Shown here piece after piece: positions 36,701-62,893 of a stretch of DNA of 64,000 bases. The notes beneath the pieces are model-generated. The model saw only the letters and a program-made list of their open reading frames with translations, was not told the DNA's origin and did no database searches. The DNA comes from Syngnathus acus (taxonomy: Eukaryota > Chordata > Actinopteri > Syngnathiformes > Syngnathidae): contig NC_051092.1 of NCBI RefSeq assembly GCF_901709675.1, positions 13,080,491 through 13,144,490 of the forward strand, read 5' to 3'. The translations under genes and the position numbers were made by a program. Each line of letters opens with the position of its first letter. Position 1 is the stretch's first letter.

Positions 36701-38614
36701 AGTTATTTAAAATATAGTTTATATATCGTTGTATGGGCCTGTGGAATAATTTGAACTGCGGCGCGGCACACGGCATTGTTGACAAAGGACGATTGATGGA
36801 TTTAATGAATTGGAGTGAAACAGATGGTTTTATAAACGTGTTATTTATGTAATAGTTTTTTTTTTAAATAACTGAATGTTACGTCAGGCCCGTTCTCAGC
36901 TCCTCGTTTGTGTTTGTCACGTTAGCATACCGTATCGTTTAGCCTGTTGTTGCTCGTTCATGTCTGCTCTTGGTGTTGGATTTTGTCGAATAAATTGCCC
37001 CCCAAAATGCGACTTATACTCCGGAGCGACTTATATGTTTTTTTTCACATTTTTGGGCATTTTATGGCTGGTGCGACTTATACTCCGGAGCGACTTATAG
37101 TCCGAAAATTACGGTAACGATTAAAGTTAAGCACACTACAAACAAAGCATTAATGCTGCTTTGTTGTTTCAATTACATTGAGCCTATTCATGGGATTTAC
37201 TTTAAGGTGCAAAAATACATAAAAGGACGCATGTGGTTGTTGAAACAAAAAAGCTCTTATTGTGTTAACTATAAAGAGATTATTTGCCAGGATAGATAGA
37301 GTATATTAAATTTTAAATAAAATTAAGAAAAAACTTCTGAGGGAGGCTTGTGAAACCTTCCAGCTTTGTAACTATTTAAGCCCTTGACCAAAAGTGCTGG
37401 GAAAAAAATTCTGTGGGATATTAGCACATTTGAAATTTGTACTTACAGACACTGGTTGGCCACTGATATGATCACACAGTCAGCAGCTGTGTGATCGTCT
37501 TGCACTTGCCTGTAGAATTTCTGATACAAGGTTTTCCGTCTGTCTGCGGAAGTGTTCTCGGGCTTAGCTGGAGCAACCAAAAGACAAGAGGGTTGATGAG
37601 CAATGGAGAGGGAACGTCCAAGTGGATAAAAACACAAATTTTGCTTGAGATAATGACAAATTACAAGTGAACACTCGCATAGTGGTTGGTCTACATTTGC
37701 AGATTTTTGGGGAACTTCCTTTATAACTTTAGGGAATTCTCACCATTGGGTTGATGCTTTGCACCATCATACTTGACACTGCCAGTGTAGTGTTGCTTCT
37801 GTTCCAATTCTTTGTAACTGAAAGAGAGGCAGTAAATGTTAAAAAAAAAAGTAGTATTTAATTAGTATGTGCACAATATAACAAAAATATCAATATTGCA
37901 ATATCGTTGTTTAGTTTTTGTTTTAAACAATACCAAATAAACAACAAGCAGTTGACAAACTGTAAAGGGGGGGAATACACGTTCAAGCAAAGTAAAAATT
38001 TATTCACTTGTGTGTGTGTGTGATTGTAGAACTGTTCCAGCAAAGAGCCAGGAACTTTCAGACTGAACTGGATGTGGCCCTGTGGTGTTTTTTTTTTTTC
38101 CTTCTTCCCACTCCTTATTTGTTAACAAACATCGCACAATGTGCATATGGTAACATGAACAATAATATGCATTTGAGCACGGTGCAACCCATTGTTCAAA
38201 GTGCAACACTTAGTACTGTGTCTGCCGCCTCTGATTTTAACTTGTGTTGATTTTACACTACATTCCCGAAAATAAAATGTAGTTGAATTAAGTTTTACAG
38301 ACCTTTCCAGGGCATCCTTGAGATCTTCGTTCCTCTCTTCCCTGCTTGGGTACGGCGCACTTCTCCGGAACAATCTCAAAGGCTGAACGCTGCACCACGA
38401 AACAAAAACGGATTAAAAACAAAAAACGTTTAATGGATAACATTGTATGGGGAATACAGAGGCGCGAGCATGCATTATCGTTGCTATGTCTTTTATATTA
38501 CTATTCTCCTGAGTAGCATGCTAATGCTAGAATGAAGGCAAAAACGACTGACCTCCCATTTGGGTTACCCTGCTGCCGCCGGGAAACATTGCAAGCAGTT
38601 GGCCAAGAAGACAT
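30715..38614 (-). CDS. NCOA5-like protein, complete 408-residue gene (nine exons)
   Basis: Related to nuclear receptor coactivator 5 (NCOA5/CIA), a nuclear coregulator with a region resembling the anticodon-binding fold of class II aminoacyl-tRNA synthetases. Exons, 5' to 3' on the minus strand: 38553-38614, 38303-38389, 37744-37817, 37447-37567, 32932-33131, 31659-31937, 31421-31585, 30885-31091, 30715-30746. They total 1227 nt with consistent phases and a TAA stop. Key matches: ADCVIIS..ANQCLDY (human VDCSVIVVNKQTKDY), LTQALQDV...GSPLCI (LSQALEDVSRGGSPFAI), SSCTV and HRNMPKEQAM (EHRNMPQADAM). An LxxLL motif, LPTLL, lies at residues 297-301. Human NCOA5 is about 579 residues with a long Arg/Asp/Ser-rich N-terminus, absent here, so this is a short paralogue or a divergent orthologue. 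The ATG at 38614 is the first in frame and has A at -3. Confidence 0.82.
30885..31091 (-). CDS. NCOA5-like exon 8
   Basis: Acceptor CTTTTTAG, donor GTGGGT, 207 nt. Encodes a Pro/Ser/Leu-rich low-complexity tail. Reading through the donor would add 15 residues and a stop, which is an alternative 3' end. Confidence 0.75.
31421..31585 (-). CDS. NCOA5-like exon 7
   Basis: Separated from exon 6 by a 73-nt intron (31586-31658) with a pyrimidine-rich tract before CACCAG. Encodes a Pro-rich segment with the LxxLL motif LPTLL. LxxLL motifs bind nuclear-receptor ligand domains. Donor GTAAAA. Confidence 0.8.
31659..31937 (-). CDS. NCOA5-like exon 6
   Basis: Acceptor TGCCCACAG, donor GTGCGA, 279 nt. 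Encodes IHRNMPKEQAM, then helices comparable to NCOA5 'IARQAAKMAD' (here IASQASQLLG), then LLAEGVHIYAEELEAILAF, matching NCOA5 'LLADNRYLTAEETDKIINYL'. Confidence 0.86.
32932..33131 (-). CDS. NCOA5-like exon 5
   Basis: Acceptor CTTAAAG, donor GTAAGT, 200 nt. Encodes the anticodon-binding-like core: LDYPKSLNQCLQERGLSVE, LTQALQDV, GSPLCILV and SSCTVII. Intron 4 before it (4.3 kb) carries two transposon-like elements. Confidence 0.87.
33323..35666. mobile_element. DNA-transposon-like element (GGCGC subtype) with internal satellite array
   Basis: Perfect inverted repeats of about 29 bp, beginning TACCGTATTTTCCGCCC and ending GGGCGGAAAATACGGTA. Sub-terminal 'ataaggcgcacc' words match the element at 8940-9355. 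The interior is almost filled by eight tandem units of 251 bp. It has no coding capacity. It lies in intron 4 of the NCOA5-like gene. Confidence 0.8.
33517..35410. repeat. 251-bp tandem array, eight units
   Basis: 'taaacaatcgcgtttctcaa' starts at 33517, 33744, 33995, 34246, 34497, 34748, 34999 and 35250. All spacings are exactly 251 except the first, 227, which lacks a 24-bp 'cacctcgcaatctcccatga' segment. Units are nearly identical. The first and last carry 'cgatctaacg' where the six inner units have 'cgatccaacg', and units six and seven share a G-to-T change (cgcatttgt). The last unit decays after about 160 bp. Confidence 0.97.
36301..37117. mobile_element. DNA-transposon-like element (GTCGC subtype), short copy
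   Basis: The ends TTACCGCAATTTTCGGACTA and TAGTCCGAAAATTACGGTAA are inverted repeats with one mismatch. The 817-bp interior aligns with the element at 27730-30539. It keeps the uninterrupted version of the site where that copy received a hAT insertion. It lies in intron 4 of the NCOA5-like gene. Confidence 0.8.
37447..37567 (-). CDS. NCOA5-like exon 4
   Basis: Acceptor GCTCCAG, donor GTAAGT, 121 nt. Encodes the start of the conserved core, with LYQKFYRQ (human LYRQYFEEIQ) and ADCVIISVANQC. Confidence 0.85.
37744..37817 (-). CDS. NCOA5-like exon 3
   Basis: Acceptor CTTTCAG, donor GTGAGA, 74 nt. Encodes YKELEQKQHYTGSVKYD..., a polar linker that keeps phase between exons 2 and 4. Confidence 0.72.
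38303..38389 (-). CDS. NCOA5-like exon 2
   Basis: Acceptor GGTGCAG, donor GTCTGT, 87 nt. Encodes a basic/charged segment ending REERNEDLKDALE, comparable in position to the charged helix before the core of NCOA5. Confidence 0.72.
38553..38614 (-). CDS. NCOA5-like exon 1
   Basis: Encodes MSSWPTACNVSRRQQGNPNG plus two bases before donor GTCAGT. It is small, polar and without known homology. An AAA precedes the ATG. Confidence 0.7.
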
Positions 38615-40722
38615 TTTACCCGAGCCCCAAAAACCCAAAGCAAGGAGCTCAATGGCCGGTTGAGGTGACAAATTTGTCTGTTTTGTGTCTTCACACACTT
38701 AGCAAACAACTAGCTCAGAGTAGGTGATGCTAACACGGGTGGCCAACTAAGCGTCAATTCTTCTTCTATGGTTACATTCATGGACGTTTGAGAGTTGTTA
38801 AAGAAGTGCGCCACATATCAACTTATTTATATACAGTGGCTAAACATTGGTACTGCAAGCAAGGTTTGCCTGCCAGTTGTGTGCAAAAAATACACTAAGT
38901 GTGCAATTTTTATTATTTCGCCACTTGTAAGTATGCATCATAGATGCGCCATATGGATTTAGATGAAAGACAATAATATTTTCTCAGCCAACCATTACAA
39001 AGTTATGTTAATGAAAACAAACCTTCAGTGAGATAATAAAATAATAATAACAATAAATTGAAGTGTTCATCTTTTTCTGTAAAAGTTTGTGTCACAAGCA
39101 CAGCAAATAACATAGAATGTATGCATATTGCAGTTGATTCTTCCAAATTGACCATTTGTATGAAGCAATTTTAATTTGTATTTCTCCATACTTTCAAATG
39201 ATAAAAACATGTTCTATCAAGAAATCATTTCATCATTTGTTTTCACGATTAGTAAAGACAAACACAGGGATGCCACAAAATTTCTGTCTTATAACTGAAT
39301 GTATTCACATTACAACATCAAATTAGGTCAGTTTGTGACAATTTCTAATAATCTTCAAATATATTCATGTATTATACATACCAATAGGCACTTCCAGTAA
39401 GTCTGGCAATTATGAAGCCACAGTATAGTGTCTATATTACAAAATGGTGAAAATAAATAATGTGTTTCTAGAAGTTTTTGGTAGTTTTAAAATGTCTTTA
39501 CTTTACAGCATATATTCATATTGTACAAAATGGAGCATTAACCTGCAAGGGAAATCTTTAATGTTCACAAATCCTTTGTATTTAGACAAAACACTGCATT
39601 TAAGTACACATGGTAAGTGCAGTCAACTGGTGAGAGGAAACAAATTTGTCATAATAATTTGCATGTTCTATAAAAATACTGAGCAATTTCGCTTATGTTA
39701 TTTTAAAGCTGGTTTCGCTCTCGTGATTACAATTACCCTACAAATGTGGAACAGTCAAATGACAGGAACAAAGACAAAACAACATAACATATTGACTGAA
39801 ATGACATATGTTCTCCACCCCATAACAGTTTAATGGTCTTTGTGTGTGACAAATCGGTGATGAATGTTAAAAATGTCAATCGTTGCCATTGAACATGGCT
39901 ACAAAGCAGTTTCTAGGTCAAAGTGGAAGCACAAGGAGAAATACTGTATGCACACAGGATCTTTGGAGAGCGACTATGGAATGCATCAAAATTTACTAAG
40001 TGTACTGGTTGCCATACAGCCACGTTTGAAACAAGACAGCATTGGACCTAGAAACAGGGTTTCCAATTAGACGCTTACATAAATGAACTCCTCTTAAGTT
40101 CAGAGTAATATACCGCACATTCACAAAGCGGTCACATCCCTTTCCTGACTCCTCTTGTACAGTGGGAGTATCCACTGTGGGAAACATTGAAATGGAAAAA
40201 AAGGCGATAAAATATCTGCCAATATAAATGTAAAGGAACAATCTTACATGAAATCCCCAGATTCACATCTTTCAAATTCCATGCAGCGACACATATGACT
40301 TGGATTTAACTCAACTGTCATGTTTTTTTTTTTCTTCTCATCCTAACAAAGTGGGCTGTTCATTCACTTGGGAGTCTTCTGGGCTCAAAATTAGTTTGTC
40401 AAAATTTTAAGCATTATTGTCTTTATAGTTCGTGATGAATAATTCTAATGTCATGTTTTGTTACACAATTTAAATTTTGATTTGAGACTGCATTGTACTC
40501 ATACACTGTCAGAAAAAAAAAGGTACCTTGGGGATCTATTTTTTTTTTTTTAAGGTGTGATGAACTGTGTCCACATTTGAATCCCTGTGCGTGTGTGTTT
40601 GTAGTCCACTGTGTATATATAATATAAATATATACGACTATATATATATATATGACTATATACATATATTCATATTATGTATATATATGTATGTATGACT
40701 ATATACATATATTCATATTATG

Positions 40723-40753
<31 letters not shown>

Positions 40754-41992
40754 ATCGTATTGATATATATATATATATATCTCCCCCCCGTTTCAGTGGT
40801 ATAATAGTTGTTCCAGCCATTGGACCCTGAAAGTGACAAATTCAGCACATTTATTTCCTGACAGTGTTTGAAAGCAAAGTCATGAGAGCCTGTGATTACT
40901 ACTCAAAAAGGGAATCGCACTTCTCAGACTTATTATGCATTTCGTCAGAAATCAAACAAAGATGTCAGAAAAGCACTACATGACTTGTGATGTGGCAATC
41001 ATTTTTGAATTCAACTTTCTGAAGTGTCAACCTACAGTATACATCATTTCAGTCCGGTCTCCAGTCGATGCATATGGTTGTTCTTAAATTTGCTACCTGA
41101 TTTCATACTTCCTGTGCTTCAATGTGTATTGTGGACATCATCTAAAAGTAGCTTGCAATAATATCCCTGCACATCTTTACTGTCCTAGTAGAGCTTTTGT
41201 TGAATTTCAACAGTTGAAGATTTCCTGAGGGTTTAAGGTTCACATATGGAGGAATGGACACACAGAAAATGCAGAATTGAAGAAATAAAAGTAGAGAAAA
41301 AGAAGGGCATGAATGTAATATTCCCTTTATAGTCTATCTCATTTCATGGATTTATGACTTCTGAGATTCCAAATGTCAAACTTGGTTTGGTTTATTCCCT
41401 TTTTTCTAATGATCGTATGAATCAGTCCATAAAAACATTGCTGCTGCAAGTTCCCATTTTGGCATAACCACAACATGGAGAACCTTATTCATATTTTAGG
41501 CAGGGGAATCTTTCACTTGGACACAAAGTTAAACTTGCAATGAGGATGAAACATCTGCATTTAAAACATACATGGCGATACGGTGCATAAAATTAGCTTT
41601 CATAAATATTTATTGTGTGAGAGACTCATGTTGGCTGAGGTTCAAGGAATGACATTTACACCAATGTTCTTCATTTGATGGCCCATTTTGACCTCCACTC
41701 AAAAACTCCTGCTTAAATTAAAGCACAAGTACAAGTAACGGGGGATGTCCATGTCATTGCATTCAGAAAATTAGGTATAAATTGGCAGCAAATTTCATCA
41801 GTCCCGTATTACCACATTGTGGTTAAGGTCTGTGTTGCCAGTCTGCCTTTTTCCCTTGACAGTAACAAAAGAGTCTGTATTCCAAAGAACATGCATAATC
41901 TCATATTGCAAGACAAAAAGCTCCTTTCAAATAGTTGGTGAACTCAAATATTTAGACAAAAACGTGTAAAGCACATAATTTCCCACCCTGTT
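38615..41992. other. Intergenic DNA between the NCOA5-like gene and pde3a
   Basis: About 3.4 kb. The first part (38615-38760) should hold the NCOA5-like promoter, but no CpG island or TATA box is clear. A plus-strand open frame at 39444-39833 has no recognisable motif. A TA-rich tract lies at 40613-40780. The part beyond 41000 probably contains extended pde3a 3' UTR if a distal poly(A) site is used. Confidence 0.5.
40613..40780. repeat. TA-rich microsatellite with 43-bp duplication
   Basis: Mostly (TA)n. 'gactatatacatatattcat' begins at 40654 and again at 40697, a 43-bp internal duplication. It could form cruciform or hairpin structures. Confidence 0.9.
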
Positions 41993-41998
41993 TTTATT
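41993..41998 (-). other. Candidate pde3a poly(A) signal (AATAAA)
   Basis: TTTATT on the plus strand gives AATAAA on the minus strand, 129 nt after the pde3a stop codon. A second TTTATT lies near 41618. Which one is used cannot be told from sequence. Confidence 0.4.
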
Positions 41999-42126
41999 CT
42001 TAGGCACACATTTCCCAATCTACAGTGTTGTGTCTAAAGTGATGTGCTGGCAAAAACAGGATTCAGTAAATAGTATAGAAGAAAAAAAACACTTGTACTA
42101 ATCGTGAAAGAGGCCGGATGTTGCCT

Positions 42127-57343
<15,217 letters not shown>

Positions 57344-59460
57344 CTGCAAAACAACAAAGAAGTAAATGACTGAAAAAAATTCAAAAATTGTAAAGTACAA
57401 ACAGCAGCGGCATTCATAAACATATTGCATTTTTTTTGTGGGGGGGGGGGTTCTCTGAGAATGTCAATTAAAATGGAGCTTCATCATCTGACAAGGCAAT
57501 ATATTTGATAGCGATTACATCATAGTGCACATTTGTGAAAATTTTGAGAAACCGTGCGATTGATAATGAGTTTGCCACCCCCCCTTCCCCTCTTCCCACT
57601 GAGCACAGGCATCTAATGCAATTTCACAGTCAGGTTTGGTTTACTTTCGTTCCTACTGGCTGCCTGAAGGTCTGGTGGAGGCGGAGGATCTGATTACCAG
57701 CCAATGTGTCCCCCTCAGGCCTTACCCCCTCTTTTTTTTTTCTCACTTTCTCCAGAGTCATGCATGAGAGCAATGACGCGTACTCTGGAAATTCGGGACA
57801 GCCAAGTCACGACTAAAGACTCGTTGAATGTATCTCAGCTCTCCAGTCCATAGAGGACTTGACAAAGCTGACATGTCACTTTGACAAATCATTGCGCCAC
57901 ACTCACCAAAGGCAAGCGTCTCTGTATTGGCGCCAAACAGATAATTCAGGTGTAATTGAATGTGTCACTCAGGCTTATTGAGTTGTGTCATGCTGTGGGC
58001 TAAAAGAGAGGCTTGTACTGACACCAGTGTGATTCGTGTGGTCCTGTAATGCTGCTTGACTCCAAGCAAAACACAAACAGGATTGTTGTTCTTATTGGCT
58101 TGGATAAAAAAAAAAAAAAAATCCGTAAATAAAATTAAAAAAAAAAAAACACAACCAACAATAATTTTTAACAGCCAGGAATCACTAGGCTCTTTTGCCT
58201 GCTGGGCAAAAAAGAAGGACCAACGAAAAATGTGACAAAATACGACTTTCTTGTAAATAATAGTGCTTAGTGAATAAACAATACAGGAATGGCTTTTCGG
58301 TATAAGCACCGAGTTAAATAAATGCATTTAATTAAAAATAGCTTATGAATCAAATCTGTAAAACGATTTCAATACCTCCCCAAAGAAACTAAATTAAAAT
58401 GCTGTAGTGGAGATAAAATTAATATTATAACCTAATGAGTAAAATGATTTTTTATTTTCCCTAGATGATTTTCAATAAACACTATATTAAATAAAAAGCT
58501 TGATTCAATTAGAATGAGAATTTGTCACTTGGCTCATCAAGTTGGATACTGAAATTGGAGGTAGCGCTTCATCCACACAGTAAAAGGTTCATTTATTAAA
58601 TTCACTGTAAACGGCCTCCAATTAACCGCTTCATTAAAGCTTTGACAACAGTCGAGGTATCCGGGAATGGCGAACCTGAGCAAGGTCTTATGATCATCTC
58701 CAAGTGTACACAAACAGTCTTATGTAAGGCCGCTTTTCATGTGTGTGACCTGAAACACAGCCTCGTGACACGCAAGGCTCCATGACGGGCCAAGATCTTA
58801 CCTCGAATCAAATCAGAGCTGGCTAGCAAATAAGAAAAGTACAAGGTAGATAGATGTGTGACCCAGAGACCTTCCAAAGACTGTGGTTTGGGTCTGAACA
58901 CTAATACATATGGATGAGGTACACATCATACACACAAATAATACAGTGACTAATGGTTTGCTTTCAGGGCCTGAAATGTGAGCTGTAATCTCGATACAAC
59001 ATATACAACGAGCGAGGCAGATTTTTAACATTTCATTTATGTGTCTTCATTAGTATGTCTGGTTTTACTGTCTTTGGGGTATTGCTCTGTCTTTCTTCTT
59101 GACTTAGGTCATGTCTCATCCACCCTGGACTGGCTAGTTGCAGTTTTTGGGACAGCCTGAGTATGAACGGAAAATGCAAGCATGGGAAAGATATGTAAAG
59201 TCCACAAAGAAAGGCTAGACATTTGAACCCGAAAGTTCAAAACCACAAGGGAGACGTGCTAATTGCCAGGTCACTTGTGCTTCCTATTGCCAATTTTTAA
59301 TTGATTTTTAACAAGAATAGTAGTAGCAATGAGAAAGTGGAATTGAATGCCGCAAGTACAGCAGTTCACCAGAAAGGTTACGAAATTCCTACGCGTGACT
59401 TCCTACTGCTGTTCCACTCCAGTCCTGCAGGTGTCGATAATGCACATTACAAAGGGACAA

Positions 59461-59546
59461 TCAGCCACACATTGACACGACACAACTTGCGATAAAAACG
59501 TTATCAGCCACACATTGACACGACACAACATGCGATAAAAACGTTA
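59461..59546. repeat. 43-bp tandem duplication
   Basis: 'tcagccacacattgacacga' begins at 59461 and 59504. The two 43-bp units differ at one base (acttgcg / acatgcg). Confidence 0.95.
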
Positions 59547-62500
59547 TTTTAGCTTCAGAAAGATTTTTGTAAGATTGAGGTAACACCCAGTATTTTGTCT
59601 AAAGAGGTAAAAGTGCAGATGAATGATTTCTCCAATCACCTCCAGGCAACAAAACTCAGTCAGCCAGAGAAGTAAAACTTCCAAAGAGATGTGTTATCGC
59701 TCTGAAACTCCAGAGTGCCAACACAAGAACGTCATGCCCTTTATTTCACCGGATAACTTCAGTGAGCTGCCCTTTCACCATAAAGCACAGCCCATCCATG
59801 GCTTTTCATCATACACGGATTTATAATAGACTGCAACCAATCCCTTGGAAGAATAAATGATTGAAAAGGGAAGAAGACCCTTCAATCAAGATGCGAACAC
59901 CAATGGTGATTTAATGTACATGAATTAGAGGGGCAACAAAGTGTGTACTTTAGTTGTTTGATAAGACTTTAATGTGTGGGTATTATTCTATAAAAACAAA
60001 TCACAGAATAGGCAAAGGAAGGATTTATTGGCCTCTTTGTGATCCAGTTTTATGGTTTATAGCTAGCCAAATGGCAGATGACTGCAAGTTAAATTATTTC
60101 TAGCCGGCCATTAAGAAATTAAACCCAAGAAGGTCACTGAAATAATTTGAATGTGAAAACACCAATTTCCTGCAAATTAACATATGAAAAGCAACAATTA
60201 CTTTAAAAAAACAAACATGATGTGAATAGAAACTAAAACCTTTCTGCACAACCTTTGGAATGACAATTTGACACTCAGGTTTGAGGGACCTCTGGGCAAT
60301 ATTGAATTCTCTCGAGAATAAGCCGTTGTTTTGTTTTCACTCATTGCTGGGTGTTAACACATTTTGCTTCAGAATGCCTTGACAATTCTCGTGGCTGGTG
60401 AACGCATGTCTGTCAGTATTGACACGGTTAAAGTACTCAGCAAACCTTTGTCTTAATGAAGACACAAAGTACTTGTAAAGGGCATCGAACAATCGTCCTG
60501 GATGTTAAAAGCCAACGATAATGCATCCACCCACTCTTTGTCCTCACTTGGTAGACCTTGCAGATGCTTAATGAATTATTCCCACAGGAGCTTGAGACTT
60601 ATCCTTCTCTGCTTGTATTTTTATGCACAATTATTTTAACCAACAGTAAACGACTGCTCCTTACAATTTGATCATTCAAAAAAAATCTGAAATAATGACA
60701 CTTCCATCCACTGCGTGGAATGAAGGTGAAAGCTGACATCTGAACGAGACCCAACGAGCCCCTCCTGACCAAGTCTACTGCAAACACAGGCGAGTAAATA
60801 AGAGGTGCACTTAGCCTTAAACATGTGGTAGGAAAGCAAACAGGTGCTTAGAGAGGTAGATGAGGCAGACCGACACTGCACTGACCAGATAGAAACTTGT
60901 GTTTTTTTTCGCTCCCCTTAGTACGTAATTCATAATGCATCATTGGAAAATACACAAAGAATAAATGAACCTTTGAATCGTGCCGCAAATTCCAGACTTT
61001 CATCAAGTGCAAGCAGCTCTTGATATGCCATCAGTGACTAATAATGGATCTACAGTGACCAAAATAAGAAATGTAGAAACAATCTAGCATGACGTTATTG
61101 ACGTTAGTTATGAACGCGATATCTTCAGTCGGATTCAGGTCAGGTAATTGACTGGCCTATTGCATAACCTTCCACTACTTTTCCCTGGTTGCTGTCAAGG
61201 TGTGCCGTCAGCACCATGAAGCCTTTCTCCAATGACTTCTGAAGCATTCGGCTGAATATGAGCATATAACGTACTCCTGAATTCATCTTTATGCGCATAG
61301 AGGAGTGAAGTAGTTCCAATGGCAGCCATACCTTGACCGAGAATTGAGTCGACGCCCCATTATTTATGGGCTCGACTGTTCATATGAATGCAAAAGTCTG
61401 CGTACATCGTACCTCCCAACAGTTTTCATATTGCTACGATAACATATTACCAGATTTATTTATAGGGGTCACAACAAGGATAGGCGCCTTCAAAAAAATA
61501 TTTGACAGATTGAAAATAGTAGCAGGGAGATAAACTTGCAGACCTCCTCCCTGTTAGAGTGTTAAGGGGGGGGCAGCAGAGTGGGTGTCAGCCTCTCCAC
61601 CACCATGGCCCCGAGCCACAGCCCACAGCAAGCCTCCATCTCTGAGGTACCTAGCACAAACAAACTGGACAAAAACGTTGCTGTTTTCCTTGCTCTGGCC
61701 AATACCAACCTAAGAGCCACTTCCTACTGGGTGTCAAGTGTTGTGCTTCGGAGCTCCAGCCTCCATCGCCAGGTCCCACCGAGAGGTCTTGGAATGAGCC
61801 GAAAAGACTGTCATCAACTCGCTGCGGAGTCATTTTTTAAAACGTGTCTTGAAAATGAGCCGGAAACGACCTCATCCCAAATATAGCTTAGTGCCAGATA
61901 CAGTAGGCGCACGTGTTTCCTAATCACTCATTCACGGTCAGCGCTTCATTAGCCCTCGCTGTTCATCTCATCGCGTCCTACTTTGTTCTACATTACAGCC
62001 TTTACACATTGATGTGTGTCTAGTCTGTGGCCTGAATTGACTGAGACTCCACTTGAGTATTCAGTGAGGACAATTTAAGGGAAAGGGAGAGGGGAAAAGA
62101 GTGCTGAGTTTACATTTGGGTTAAATAAAATCAGCAGGCAGGATTTAGTAGCTTTAACTAAGGGATTGTGCGGAAACCTCTGCACTGTCCAATTAAACTC
62201 GAAGCGTTCTTTCTCACCAAGTCTATGAACTCAAATCATTCAACAAACATCTATTTACTTCAGACTACACCTCGTTGAACTTCTAGTCAACCCTGCCAAC
62301 CTCGAGCAGACAAAATCATCCCCTTCATTTTCCGACATTGTTCTTCTATCAGCACGCCGCGTCGGAGATGAGCTGGCGTCTGCGGCGCTCTTTGACATCT
62401 CTTGCTCCGCTACCAAAAACTAGGTCACATCCTGCAAAGTCTCTGACAATGAGATGAGCTTTTTGGATATTACAGCAGTTTAGTCAGAAGTCATCCGAGC

Positions 62501-62829
62501 AAGAACACAAGAGCCCACTTTTCATGGGTGTCAGGCCCAAAGTAAATACATGACAGGTGTACAGTATTTTGAAAAATCTTGACTTACTGCAATTTGTCAT
62601 TTAACTGTGAATAATTAAAAATAAACAAAATAAAGATCAATTAAAAACATTTAAAAATTAAATTATAATTATTAATATATCTAAAATATTAAAAATAATA
62701 ATAATTTAATGTATAACTGTAGAAAACATAATTTAACACAATGATTACATAATTATTTAGATTTATTATTTCAATTGCCGAGGCACTTGTCCTCATTAGA
62801 GTCCCTGCTGACTTTTGGCAAGTGGCAAA

Positions 62830-62893
62830 TGGACCAGTCAATTGCAGGGCACATAAAAGCCATTCGCGCTCACTTTCACACTTATGGATGATT
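62830..62893 (-). repeat. SINE fragment
   Basis: 'cagtcaattgcagggcacat' and 'gcgctcactttcacacttat' match, in reverse, the middle of the SINE class intact at 10660. No ends are preserved. Confidence 0.6.

Noticed and set aside
39444-39833. 129-codon plus-strand open frame
   Set aside because: No family similarity. AT-rich intergenic DNA between two minus-strand genes.
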